Shown: in pieces, positions 8,514 through 16,429 of the stretch
Layout of the letters: every line of letters starts with the position of its first letter
How positions within the stretch are numbered: the first letter of the stretch is position 1
From: Prevotella sp.
Lineage (GTDB): Bacteria > Bacteroidota > Bacteroidia > Bacteroidales > Bacteroidaceae
Length of the DNA: 64,000 nt
Reading direction: 5' to 3'
Assembly (NCBI GenBank): GCA_016287755.1
Contig: JAEEWT010000002.1
Location: 203,715-267,714, forward strand
Translations under genes and position numbers: made by a program
The notes under the pieces: generated by a model
What the model saw: the letters and a program-made list of their open reading frames with translations, nothing else
What the model was told of the DNA's origin: nothing
Database searches by the model: none

Positions 8514-8599
8514 AGAAGGCTGATAACCTATAGTTATAAGCCTGATAACTCATAGAAAGAAGGCTGATAACTCATAGAAAGAAGGCTGATAAGTTACCC
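8514..8599. repeat. 22-bp tandem repeat, four units, merging into a terminator
   Basis: Units start at 8514, 8536, 8558 and 8580 with core AGAAGGCTGATAAC. Units 1 and 2 are degenerate; unit 4 is the left arm of the terminator at 8580-8612. Every unit can in principle pair with the single right arm. Confidence 0.85.
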
Positions 8600-8612
8600 T
8601 TATCAGCCTTCT
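8580..8612. terminator. Bidirectional terminator between convergent genes
   Basis: A 13-bp perfect stem, AGAAGGCTGATAA (8580-8592) with TTATCAGCCTTCT (8600-8612), around a 7-nt loop. It separates the plus-strand nitroreductase from the minus-strand transporter. Confidence 0.75.
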
Positions 8613-8621
8613 GAGTTTATC

Positions 8622-10073
8622 CTACTCTTCTATAATGATTGGCTTGTACTTCGGAACCAGCGTCTTCATGATGCACCAGCCTATCAGATAGGCCACTGCA
8701 CAGATGCAGAACACCACCATATAGGCAGCAGGTTTTCCTTCAAATCCGAAGAACGTGTAGCTACTTCCCTGGGCAGCGGCCCAGTCGAAGAACTCACCCG
8801 AACAGAGGTTAATGGCATAGGAACCCAGTCCGCCAGCCATCGTACCGATTCCTGTTATCGTTCCGATGGTAGATTTAGGGAACATGTCACCAATGGTAGA
8901 ATACAAGTTAGCCGACCAAGCCTGATGACCAGCACCCAAGAGTCCGATCAAAATAGCCGGCCACCATGCACTGTAAGTACCGAGCGGCTGGGCAAAAAGA
9001 CCCAAGAGTGGTAAGCAGGCAAAGATCAGCATGGCGCGCATACGACCCAGATAAGGGTTCATACCCCGTTTCTCCACGAAATATGTAGGCAGATAGCCAC
9101 CACCAATGGAAACCACAGTCACGATGAGATAAAGCGTAAAGATCAGCAGGATACCCATCTTGGAATCTGAGGTATAGCCATACTGGTCGCTGAAATAGGC
9201 AGGTGCCCAGAACAGGAAGAACCACCACACGCCATCAGTAAACAGCTTACCCACGATGAACGACCATGTTTGACGGAAGGTGAAACACTTCCAGAAGGGG
9301 ATGGTCTTCTCCTCCTTGATATTCGAACGGTCCTGCACCTCCACAATATCATTGTCCTGTTCAATGTAGTTCAGCTCAGCCTGGTTCACATAACTGCTTC
9401 TATGAGGTTTGTCATAAAGCCATATCCACAGCCCCATCCATACGAAGCCTAACACACCGATGATGATGAACGCCAGTTCCCAACCCCAGGCACGAGCCAG
9501 CAGCGGAATAGTGGCAGGTGCAGCCAGAGCGCCTACCGATGCACCGCTATTGAAGATAGAAGTAGCAAAGGCACGGTCCTTTTTCGGGAAATACTCAGCA
9601 GTTACCTTGATGGCAGCCGGGAAGTTTCCCGCCTCACCAAGGGCAAGTACCATACGACAGGCAAGGAACAAGTACATCGACACGGTGGCAATCATCACCG
9701 CAGCATCACCCGTCAGCTGTCCCAGTTGCGCCACCGAGCTATATCCTTCCCATTCCATGGCAGCCCAGCCGCAGCCAGCATGAAGACAAGCGCCCAACGA
9801 CCATACGAAGATGGCGATGAGGTAACCCTTCTTCGTACCCATCCAGTCGATGAACTTCCCAGCAAAAAGGTTGGCGATGGCATAGAAGATAGAGAAATAC
9901 GCCGTGATCTTACCATAGTTGGCATCGGTCCAGTGGAACTCAGGAGCAATAAAGTCCTTCCAGGTGAGAGACAGGACCTGTCGGTCCATGTAGTTGACGG
10001 TGGTTGCCAGGAACAGCAATCCACAGATAACCCAGCGGAAGTGGGTCATAGTAGTAGTTTTTACAGGAGTCAT
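8622..10073 (-). CDS. MFS transporter, hexuronate (ExuT)-like
   Basis: A 483-residue major facilitator of the anion:cation symporter family with about 12 membrane helices. The N-terminus FRWVICGLLFLATTVNYMDR and the LALGEAGNFPAAIK motif are characteristic of ExuT/GarP transporters for glucuronate, galacturonate and related sugar acids. The substrate cannot be fixed from sequence, and no uronate catabolic gene is nearby. It starts 28 bp after murF-alr with no promoter of its own visible and may be read from that gene. It ends at the shared terminator. Confidence 0.88.
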   Translation of the reverse strand: MTPVKTTTMTHFRWVICGLLFLATTVNYMDRQVLSLTWKDFIAPEFHWTDANYGKITAYFSIFYAIANLFAGKFIDWMGTKKGYLIAIFVWSLGACLHAGCGWAAMEWEGYSSVAQLGQLTGDAAVMIATVSMYLFLACRMVLALGEAGNFPAAIKVTAEYFPKKDRAFATSIFNSGASVGALAAPATIPLLARAWGWELAFIIIGVLGFVWMGLWIWLYDKPHRSSYVNQAELNYIEQDNDIVEVQDRSNIKEEKTIPFWKCFTFRQTWSFIVGKLFTDGVWWFFLFWAPAYFSDQYGYTSDSKMGILLIFTLYLIVTVVSIGGGYLPTYFVEKRGMNPYLGRMRAMLIFACLPLLGLFAQPLGTYSAWWPAILIGLLGAGHQAWSANLYSTIGDMFPKSTIGTITGIGTMAGGLGSYAINLCSGEFFDWAAAQGSSYTFFGFEGKPAAYMVVFCICAVAYLIGWCIMKTLVPKYKPIIIEE

Positions 10074-10101
10074 TTTTATTATCTATTCATTTGATTTGTT
10101 T

Positions 10102-12621
10102 TCAGTCCTGAAAATACACACGCTTTACGCGGTTTGAGATACCCGTAAGTACCTCGTATGGAATGGTATCCAAGCACTCAGCCAGAATGGAAACAGGCAG
10201 ATGATCACCGAAGATCTCCACCGTGTCACCCTCCTGACAAGGAATATCCGTCACATCAATCATGGTCACATCCATGCAGATATTTCCCACATAGGGAGCT
10301 TTCTGTCCGTTCACCAGACAGTAGCAACGCCCTCTGCCTAAATGACGGTTCAAGCCGTCGGCATAGCCAATAGGAATAGCGGCTATCAAACTGTCGCGTG
10401 TAAGTACACCCTTCCTGCTGTACCCCACCGTATCCTCCTTCGGCACATGGCGCAGTTGAAGGATGGTAGTCTTGAGTGTACTCACGCACTTGAGCGGTGA
10501 GAGGTGATTCGTCTGCGGTGCCACATAAGGATCCACGCCATAGAGTCCTATTCCCAGTCGGCACATCTCCATCTGTCGTTCCGGGAAATGTTCGATACCC
10601 GCAGAGTTGTCCATGTGTCGGAGTATCTGATGACTGAACGCCTGCTGTATTCTGCTGCTTCCTTTCTCGAACAGTTCGAACTGACGGGCAGAGAAGCGGT
10701 CGAAATCATCACTGTCGCTTCCCACGAAATGCGAGAACACCGATCGTGGTATCACCGCCTGTTGGTGAGTCAGTCGTTCAATCAACTCATCTATCTCATC
10801 CTTCTCACCCTCCTTCGTACCGATATTGAATCCCAGTCGGTGCATACCCGTATCCAGTTTGATATGTACTGGCCATCCGGTAATACCCTCCTTACGTGCT
10901 GCCTTGATCAGCGCATCCAGCAGTCGGAAGGAATACACCTCAGGTTCCAGGTCATAGTCGAACATCGTCTTGAAAGCGGTCATCTCAGGATTCATCACCA
11001 TGATGCTACTGGTGATGCCCGCTTTCCGCAAGGTTACGCCCTCATCCGCCACGGCCACAGCCAGATAATCCACATGATGATCCTGCAGTGTCTTGGCTAT
11101 CTCCACCGCTCCGGCTCCATAGCCATCAGCCTTGATCATGCACACCATCTTCGTTTCCGGCTTCAGGAACGAGCGGAAATAGTTCAGGTTGTCCACAAGC
11201 GCGTTCAGGTTCACCTCGAGAATGGTCTCGTGTACCTTCTGCTCCAGCAGTTCTGTAATCTGCTCGAAGCCGAAGCGGCGCCCTCCCTTCAGGAGAATCA
11301 CCTCATTGTTCAGGTTGCGGAACAAGGCAGAAGAGAGGAAATCCCCCACTGTGATGAACGCATGCTGTTCGCATGACGATGATGGGGCGACGCTCTTCAC
11401 GTACTCCTTGATCTCCTTACCGATGCCGATAAACTTATTGATTCCCCTACCCTCAGCCAGTCGCATCACCTTATCATATAGGGAATGAGGATCTTCGCCG
11501 CTTTGGTCTATATCACTCAACACCAGCGTACGACTCCTCCCTTGATGCTCCGGACGACGGTTCATGAAATCGAGCGCAATAGCCAGGGAATTGATATCAG
11601 AGTTATACGAGTCGTTAATCAATGTACAGCCGTGTTGACCCTCCTTCACCTCCAGTCGCATGGCCACTGGCTCCAGCTGCGGCATCCGCTCAGTCAGCTC
11701 CTCGATGGTCACACCCAACTGCAAGGCAGTAACGGCACAGGTTATGGAATTGTCGATAGAAGCCTCATCGATGAACGGAATCTCGTATGAGCCCTCTACA
11801 CCTTTATATATATACTCCACCTTAGTGGAGAGATGGGCGTTTGTGACACCCTTCACATACAGCGTTGCTTCCTTGTTCTCACGCGACCAAGTAAGACGTT
11901 CCCCTTTATAACCGCTGCGTCTCATGCAACGACTCACCACAGGGTCGTCAGAACAATACACCACCGCCTCCGCATCATGGAACAGTTCCAGTTTCTCTGT
12001 ACATTTCTCGTCCAATGAGCGGAAGTTCTCCTGATGCGCGCTACCCAGACAAGTGAACACACCGATGGTGGGCTGGATCATATCATGTAAGGCCAACATC
12101 TCCCCGGGCTCACTGATGCCCGCTTCGAAAAGACCGACACGCGATTCCTCGTTCAGCAGCCACACCGACAAGGGAACACCAATCTGTGAGTTGTAGCTCT
12201 TAGGTGAGCGAACCACATGACGAGACGGGAGCAGCAGCTGATACAGCCACTCCTTCACCATGGTCTTACCATTACTACCTGTAATACCTACGATGGGGAT
12301 ATCAAACTCGTCACGATGACGCTCCGCCAGTCGTTGCAGTGCTGCCAGCGTATCCACCACCTTCAGGAAGTTCGTCTGCGGATAACGCTCATCAGTCTGA
12401 ACTGGCACCTCCTCCACCACGAAGTTCCTTACCCCACGGCGATAGAGGTCATCGATATACCTATGACCATCGTTTCTTTTTGTTTTCAGCGCGAAGAACA
12501 GGGTTTCCTCAGGGAAACAGAGCGATCTGCTGTCAGTGAGAAGCCATCTGATCTGAGCCTCCCGACTACCATAACGCCGGGCTCCTATCAGGGTGGCCAC
12601 CTTTTCGATCGTATATGTCAT
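10102..12621 (-). CDS. Bifunctional MurF / alanine racemase fusion
   Basis: An 839-residue fusion typical of Bacteroidetes. The N-terminal half (about residues 1-450) is UDP-N-acetylmuramoyl-tripeptide:D-alanyl-D-alanine ligase with ATP loop GITGSNGKTMVKEW. The C-terminal half is alanine racemase: it opens EVNLNALVDNLNYFRSFL, carries the PLP-lysine in MIKADGYGAGAVEIA, and later has RLGIGLYGVDPY. One polypeptide thus makes D-alanine and attaches D-Ala-D-Ala to the murein precursor. The ATG at 12621 begins the conserved Mur N-domain, and a near-consensus promoter lies 24-54 bp upstream. Confidence 0.97.
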   Translation of the reverse strand: MTYTIEKVATLIGARRYGSREAQIRWLLTDSRSLCFPEETLFFALKTKRNDGHRYIDDLYRRGVRNFVVEEVPVQTDERYPQTNFLKVVDTLAALQRLAERHRDEFDIPIVGITGSNGKTMVKEWLYQLLLPSRHVVRSPKSYNSQIGVPLSVWLLNEESRVGLFEAGISEPGEMLALHDMIQPTIGVFTCLGSAHQENFRSLDEKCTEKLELFHDAEAVVYCSDDPVVSRCMRRSGYKGERLTWSRENKEATLYVKGVTNAHLSTKVEYIYKGVEGSYEIPFIDEASIDNSITCAVTALQLGVTIEELTERMPQLEPVAMRLEVKEGQHGCTLINDSYNSDINSLAIALDFMNRRPEHQGRSRTLVLSDIDQSGEDPHSLYDKVMRLAEGRGINKFIGIGKEIKEYVKSVAPSSSCEQHAFITVGDFLSSALFRNLNNEVILLKGGRRFGFEQITELLEQKVHETILEVNLNALVDNLNYFRSFLKPETKMVCMIKADGYGAGAVEIAKTLQDHHVDYLAVAVADEGVTLRKAGITSSIMVMNPEMTAFKTMFDYDLEPEVYSFRLLDALIKAARKEGITGWPVHIKLDTGMHRLGFNIGTKEGEKDEIDELIERLTHQQAVIPRSVFSHFVGSDSDDFDRFSARQFELFEKGSSRIQQAFSHQILRHMDNSAGIEHFPERQMEMCRLGIGLYGVDPYVAPQTNHLSPLKCVSTLKTTILQLRHVPKEDTVGYSRKGVLTRDSLIAAIPIGYADGLNRHLGRGRCYCLVNGQKAPYVGNICMDVTMIDVTDIPCQEGDTVEIFGDHLPVSILAECLDTIPYEVLTGISNRVKRVYFQD

Positions 12622-12644
12622 GAATACTGTCTTTATTGATGCTG

Positions 12645-12675
12645 CGAAATTACAACTTTTTGACGAAACGACAAA
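12645..12675 (-). promoter_or_regulatory. murF-alr promoter (near consensus)
   Basis: On the minus strand, TTTG at 12675-12672 and TAATTTCG at 12652-12645 are separated by 19 bp. The -7 box deviates at one position. Confidence 0.5.
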
Positions 12676-12721
12676 ATATTCAGGGTAATAGTTTCACAAA
12701 AGGGGAATGTGCAGCTGCTCA

Positions 12722-13558
12722 TTACCGCTGATAACGCGCCTTGAAAGCTTCCAGTTTTTCCTTTGTTTGGTCGATGAACTTACGATATTCCTCACTGTCA
12801 GGGTTGAAAGGACGGTGGTTCAGTGCTTGTTTGATGGGACGATATTCCTCCACATAACGACGAGTTTTCTCTGAGAAGAAGGTATCGGCAAACCGTTCAT
12901 AGATGTAATCCACAGCCTGCTCAGAGGGATGAAGCATATCTGCTGCATAGAAACGGTAATCGCGCAACTCGTCCAACACGATCTCGTAGGAGGGGAAGTA
13001 CAGCAGTTGACAGTTGACAGTTGACAATTGACAATTGAAAGATGACAGGAGGGTGTGGATGGCCATTAACAAGGTAGCCTTAGACAGCTGACTCTCATGG
13101 AAGCCGTATTTCGCATAGCGTATCGGACTAACGGTGAAGATGATGCGTACATCGGGGTTCACCTGTTGCAGAAGGTTGACACATTGTGTGAGATAATCGG
13201 TACACTCTTCTATCGAAAGAATCTTTTCCGTGAAGAGCCGTTGCGGACGTTTCTCACAGTTATCCACAATCTCACCCGTCTCGTTGAGGATATACACATG
13301 ATTGGTACCCAGGGAGAGCACCGCCATATCGGGCACGGCAAATGCAGATGCTCCATCCGCATACATCCGCTCCAGCGTATGCAGCACACTGGCAGGATTA
13401 TACATCACACCGAAGGGGTTCACTATAGTAAGGAACATGTTATCGGAAAACCGTTTCCCGATATTATCGGCAAAGCAGCTGCCCACGAAGAGCAGTTGGT
13501 GATGCGGTTCCACCTTCCACGTTGATGCTGGGATACTGACTGTTGTTCTGAATTCCAC
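12722..13558 (-). CDS. GSCFA-domain protein
   Basis: A 278-residue protein named for its motif, seen here as FVGSCFADNIGKRF (about residues 24-37). GSCFA proteins are SGNH-hydrolase-like and often sit near polysaccharide genes; their substrate is not known. The C-terminus has a conserved-looking DMLHPSEQAVDYIYERF block, consistent with an SGNH catalytic Asp/His pair. Residues 174-185 (FNCQLSTVNCQL) are encoded by a five-unit 7-bp repeat, probably a tolerated insertion. It starts 15 bp after fkp in the yfhO-fkp operon. Confidence 0.88.
   Translation of the reverse strand: MEFRTTVSIPASTWKVEPHHQLLFVGSCFADNIGKRFSDNMFLTIVNPFGVMYNPASVLHTLERMYADGASAFAVPDMAVLSLGTNHVYILNETGEIVDNCEKRPQRLFTEKILSIEECTDYLTQCVNLLQQVNPDVRIIFTVSPIRYAKYGFHESQLSKATLLMAIHTLLSSFNCQLSTVNCQLLYFPSYEIVLDELRDYRFYAADMLHPSEQAVDYIYERFADTFFSEKTRRYVEEYRPIKQALNHRPFNPDSEEYRKFIDQTKEKLEAFKARYQR
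13004..13038. repeat. 7-bp repeat inside the GSCFA gene
   Basis: Five exact-length units: CAGTTGA three times (13004-13024), then CAATTGA twice (13025-13038). On the minus strand these are TCAATTG/TCAACTG, the same family as the intergenic TCAATTn arrays. They encode residues 174-185. Confidence 0.85.
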
Positions 13559-13573
13559 TGTACAAAGATTTGA

Positions 13574-16429
13574 TTAACTCCTACTCACCTGCAGTCCTGT
13601 GGTGCTCAACGACATATCCACGAACCGCGCATTGGTATTGGTGTGCTCTACCGTTAACTGCTGCTTGATACGGGCTGCAGCCTCCAGATCCTTCGCCACC
13701 ATATAGAGATAGCCGCCCCCGCCGGCACCCGAGAGCTTATAGCCCAGACACAGATCATCCACCAACGAGACGATACGCTGCACCTCAGCAGGATTCGTAC
13801 CGCTGTCGATGAGCTGGTTCTGCTGCCACGACTTCCGTACCAGTCTTCCCATCTCCATGAAATCATTCCGTTGAATCGCCTCATACATATCCATGGCATG
13901 CTGCTTCATCTCACGGAGCAATGACAGTTCTGTATGCTGGTTCAGGAACATCCGTCTGACGATCTCAGTAAGAAGACTCTTGGCCGTGCGGGTGATTCCT
14001 GTATAGTATAACAAATGACAAGCTGTATATTCAGGCTGTGTAAACAAGTTGTCGGGAAGCCAGCGCACCACAGGCTGCTGGGCAAAGCCCCGTTCTGTCT
14101 GCAACAGTTTCACTCCTTGCAGGATACCGCCGAACTGATCCTGCCAGCCACCGCCTGTTGTCAGGAGCTGTTCCAAGACGAGGGTACGATAACCTATCTC
14201 TTCCTTATCCCATGCCAGACCGCAGAAATCGCTCAATGCACCCAGTATGGTGGAGGCCAGCAGACTGCTCGTTCCGAGTCCGCTGCCCGCAGGAATGGCA
14301 GAAAGAGAAGTAATCTCGATACCACAGCCAAAGACTTTCAGCTGTTCTTCCAAAGAAGCGAACGACTCCTCGCTGAACGCGGGTAAGAATCCTGCCAAGG
14401 CCAGTGCCGCTTTAGGAATGGAGAATGGACTCCCCACATGATGGTAGTCGGCCAGCTCCTCATACGTTGTCACCCTTTCCATGGCCCCAAGATCAATGCT
14501 TCGTAGTACGATATGCGGTTCTTTGCACGGACGAATGTAGGTCTGCAACGGCGGTTGCCCATTCAGTTCAATGGCCAGGTTCACCACGTTTCCACCTTCC
14601 ATCAGACAATACGGCGGTGTATCTGTCCACCCCCCGGCAATATCTATGCGCACAGGCGAACGTCCCCAGACAATCTGATCACTGTATACCGACATCTTAG
14701 GCGACTGCTTATCCAGAAGAATCTGCTGGGTGATACCCTCACGAAGAAGAGAGAAAGCCTTCTGTTCATAAGCATTGGAATCCTCCTCCCTACCCGTCAG
14801 ACGTGCCAGTTCAGAGCGGAACATACTATCATGAATACGGGTAAACAGCGGCGTCTGTTCAGGAATCGGCAGCGGTTCCTGCAGATGATGGTCGGCAAAC
14901 GCCTGCGCCGCATCCTCCAGATCAACCTGATAGAACACACTATGCTCGTAGTTCCTGGCCAGCATCCGCCAGTTCTCCCTGCGGAAGTTGTCTCTCTGCT
15001 GGGTAAGACGCACCAGATTCGCCTCGGCAGCAATCTCCTCAGCACTCATCTTCCTGCACTGCTCCCATAAGCGTCTGCCACCTTCCAATTCAGGATTATC
15101 CATCATCCATCTCAGCAGCAGTCCTGCATCATGCAAACTATCGGTAACAGGGAATAAACGAACCTGTTGAATATCACCGTTGTCTTCGAATACGATTCTC
15201 CTTTCCTCCGCCCAATCTCGTAACGGTCTGCCGAGAAACAAAGTCGTCTCCTCGTCAACCCCTCCTCTAAACGGATCGTGAAAGCCATAGGGGCGCACCA
15301 CGAATTCCTTATCCCCTACAGGAACCATATCAATACAGTCGTTAGGACGAAGGTGAATATCCCAGTCGTTTTCCGGTACACCGGTAATGATATGCTCATG
15401 ACTCAGTACCCAATTCCTTCCCACGAAGCTGTTCTCCACCCACAGGTTCTGGTTATTCTCGGTGATGGGAGCCTCAGTAATCGCGTTCTGGATGAACATG
15501 GCCGGATGCGGTTTCCTGGAATGATGCATAATCTCACGCTGGTCGTTCACCAGATTCTGAATGGCCAAGGTAGAAGAGATGATCTCCGGTGAAGTACCGT
15601 AATGGTAGAACTCCCCCCCAGGCAAAGGCAGCACCGCCACCTTCAGACTATTCAGTTCCTCATCCATGATGCCAGGGTTGGTACCTAAGGCGCAGCCGAA
15701 CTGACTATAGAGATCATATGCTCCGTCACTACTACGTTGCATCAGCAGTTTCACCGCCCTGTCGCTCAATAGCCAGATACCGATATCCGTCAGATAGAAA
15801 TGATCTTTCAGTAGTTCCCCGAGTGTCTGCACCGAAGGCTTCTGCAGCATACACTTCAAGGTGTTAGGTGATTGTCGTTCGCTGACAAACACCCCATGGT
15901 TCTTCGCAATCTCCCTACTGAGCCACAAGCCGTAGCAAACCACATCAGCCTCAGGAATCTTCTGCAGCGGTTGTGTAGCCCTTACCAGCACATCCCCGCT
16001 GACAATCATCGTATGCAACGAATCTGGGGCCGCCTCCATGATCTGCTCATAGAGCGGCACCTGCAGCGAGAGTAAGTCTTGTGACAACTTTTGTCCTCGT
16101 TCCCATCTAAACACCGGGATGGGAATGAGAACCTTTCCCGAAGGCGCATAGGCAGGTAACCTACGACTCTGCCCGCCTGCGTGAATCAGGATACGCTTCT
16201 CTGCTGAAAGCCATTCCTCAAAAGCCCCTTCGTCCTTTCTCCTTTCTCCTTCCTCCTTCGTCCTGCCTCCTTCTTCATAGCACGCTTTCAGCAGCCATGC
16301 GCTGCCACCGCCCGAACCCAGTTTCCTACCGATGGGATCATGGGTGCAGAACCACTCATCACGGTTGTAACCAGTTATCTCATGGAAGCAACCTACGAGA
16401 TTGGGCGGCAGCGACAGCAGTTTTTTCAT
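13574..16429 (-). CDS. fkp: Bifunctional L-fucokinase / L-fucose-1-phosphate guanylyltransferase
   Basis: A 951-residue fusion close in length to Bacteroides Fkp. It phosphorylates salvaged L-fucose and converts it to GDP-fucose, used to fucosylate capsule and surface glycoproteins. The N-terminal pyrophosphorylase region includes ILIHAGGQSRRLPAYAPSGK. The C-terminal GHMP kinase has PVRIDIAGGWTDTPPY, the ATP loop AIPAGSGLGTSSLLAS and KLSGAGGGGYLY. Residues 52-68 (Glu/Gly/Arg-rich) are encoded by a seven-unit 7-bp repeat, an apparent lineage-specific loop insertion. The start overlaps the yfhO stop by 4 bp (ATGA), indicating translational coupling. Confidence 0.96.
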   Translation of the reverse strand: MKKLLSLPPNLVGCFHEITGYNRDEWFCTHDPIGRKLGSGGGSAWLLKACYEEGGRTKEEGERRKDEGAFEEWLSAEKRILIHAGGQSRRLPAYAPSGKVLIPIPVFRWERGQKLSQDLLSLQVPLYEQIMEAAPDSLHTMIVSGDVLVRATQPLQKIPEADVVCYGLWLSREIAKNHGVFVSERQSPNTLKCMLQKPSVQTLGELLKDHFYLTDIGIWLLSDRAVKLLMQRSSDGAYDLYSQFGCALGTNPGIMDEELNSLKVAVLPLPGGEFYHYGTSPEIISSTLAIQNLVNDQREIMHHSRKPHPAMFIQNAITEAPITENNQNLWVENSFVGRNWVLSHEHIITGVPENDWDIHLRPNDCIDMVPVGDKEFVVRPYGFHDPFRGGVDEETTLFLGRPLRDWAEERRIVFEDNGDIQQVRLFPVTDSLHDAGLLLRWMMDNPELEGGRRLWEQCRKMSAEEIAAEANLVRLTQQRDNFRRENWRMLARNYEHSVFYQVDLEDAAQAFADHHLQEPLPIPEQTPLFTRIHDSMFRSELARLTGREEDSNAYEQKAFSLLREGITQQILLDKQSPKMSVYSDQIVWGRSPVRIDIAGGWTDTPPYCLMEGGNVVNLAIELNGQPPLQTYIRPCKEPHIVLRSIDLGAMERVTTYEELADYHHVGSPFSIPKAALALAGFLPAFSEESFASLEEQLKVFGCGIEITSLSAIPAGSGLGTSSLLASTILGALSDFCGLAWDKEEIGYRTLVLEQLLTTGGGWQDQFGGILQGVKLLQTERGFAQQPVVRWLPDNLFTQPEYTACHLLYYTGITRTAKSLLTEIVRRMFLNQHTELSLLREMKQHAMDMYEAIQRNDFMEMGRLVRKSWQQNQLIDSGTNPAEVQRIVSLVDDLCLGYKLSGAGGGGYLYMVAKDLEAAARIKQQLTVEHTNTNARFVDMSLSTTGLQVSRS
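16228..16276. repeat. Seven-unit 7-bp repeat inside fkp
   Basis: Seven consecutive heptamers of pattern CTTYBTC or CTGCCTC (CTTCGTC, CTTTCTC twice, CTTCCTC, CTTCGTC, CTGCCTC, CTTCTTC) with no gaps. They encode an Glu/Gly/Arg/Lys-rich segment near residue 60. Confidence 0.85.

Noticed and set aside
5022..13268. Perfect DnaA boxes TTATCCACA at 5022-5030 and 13260-13268
   Set aside because: They are single, far apart, and lie at the nrdJ stop and inside the GSCFA gene; one-off matches are expected by chance.
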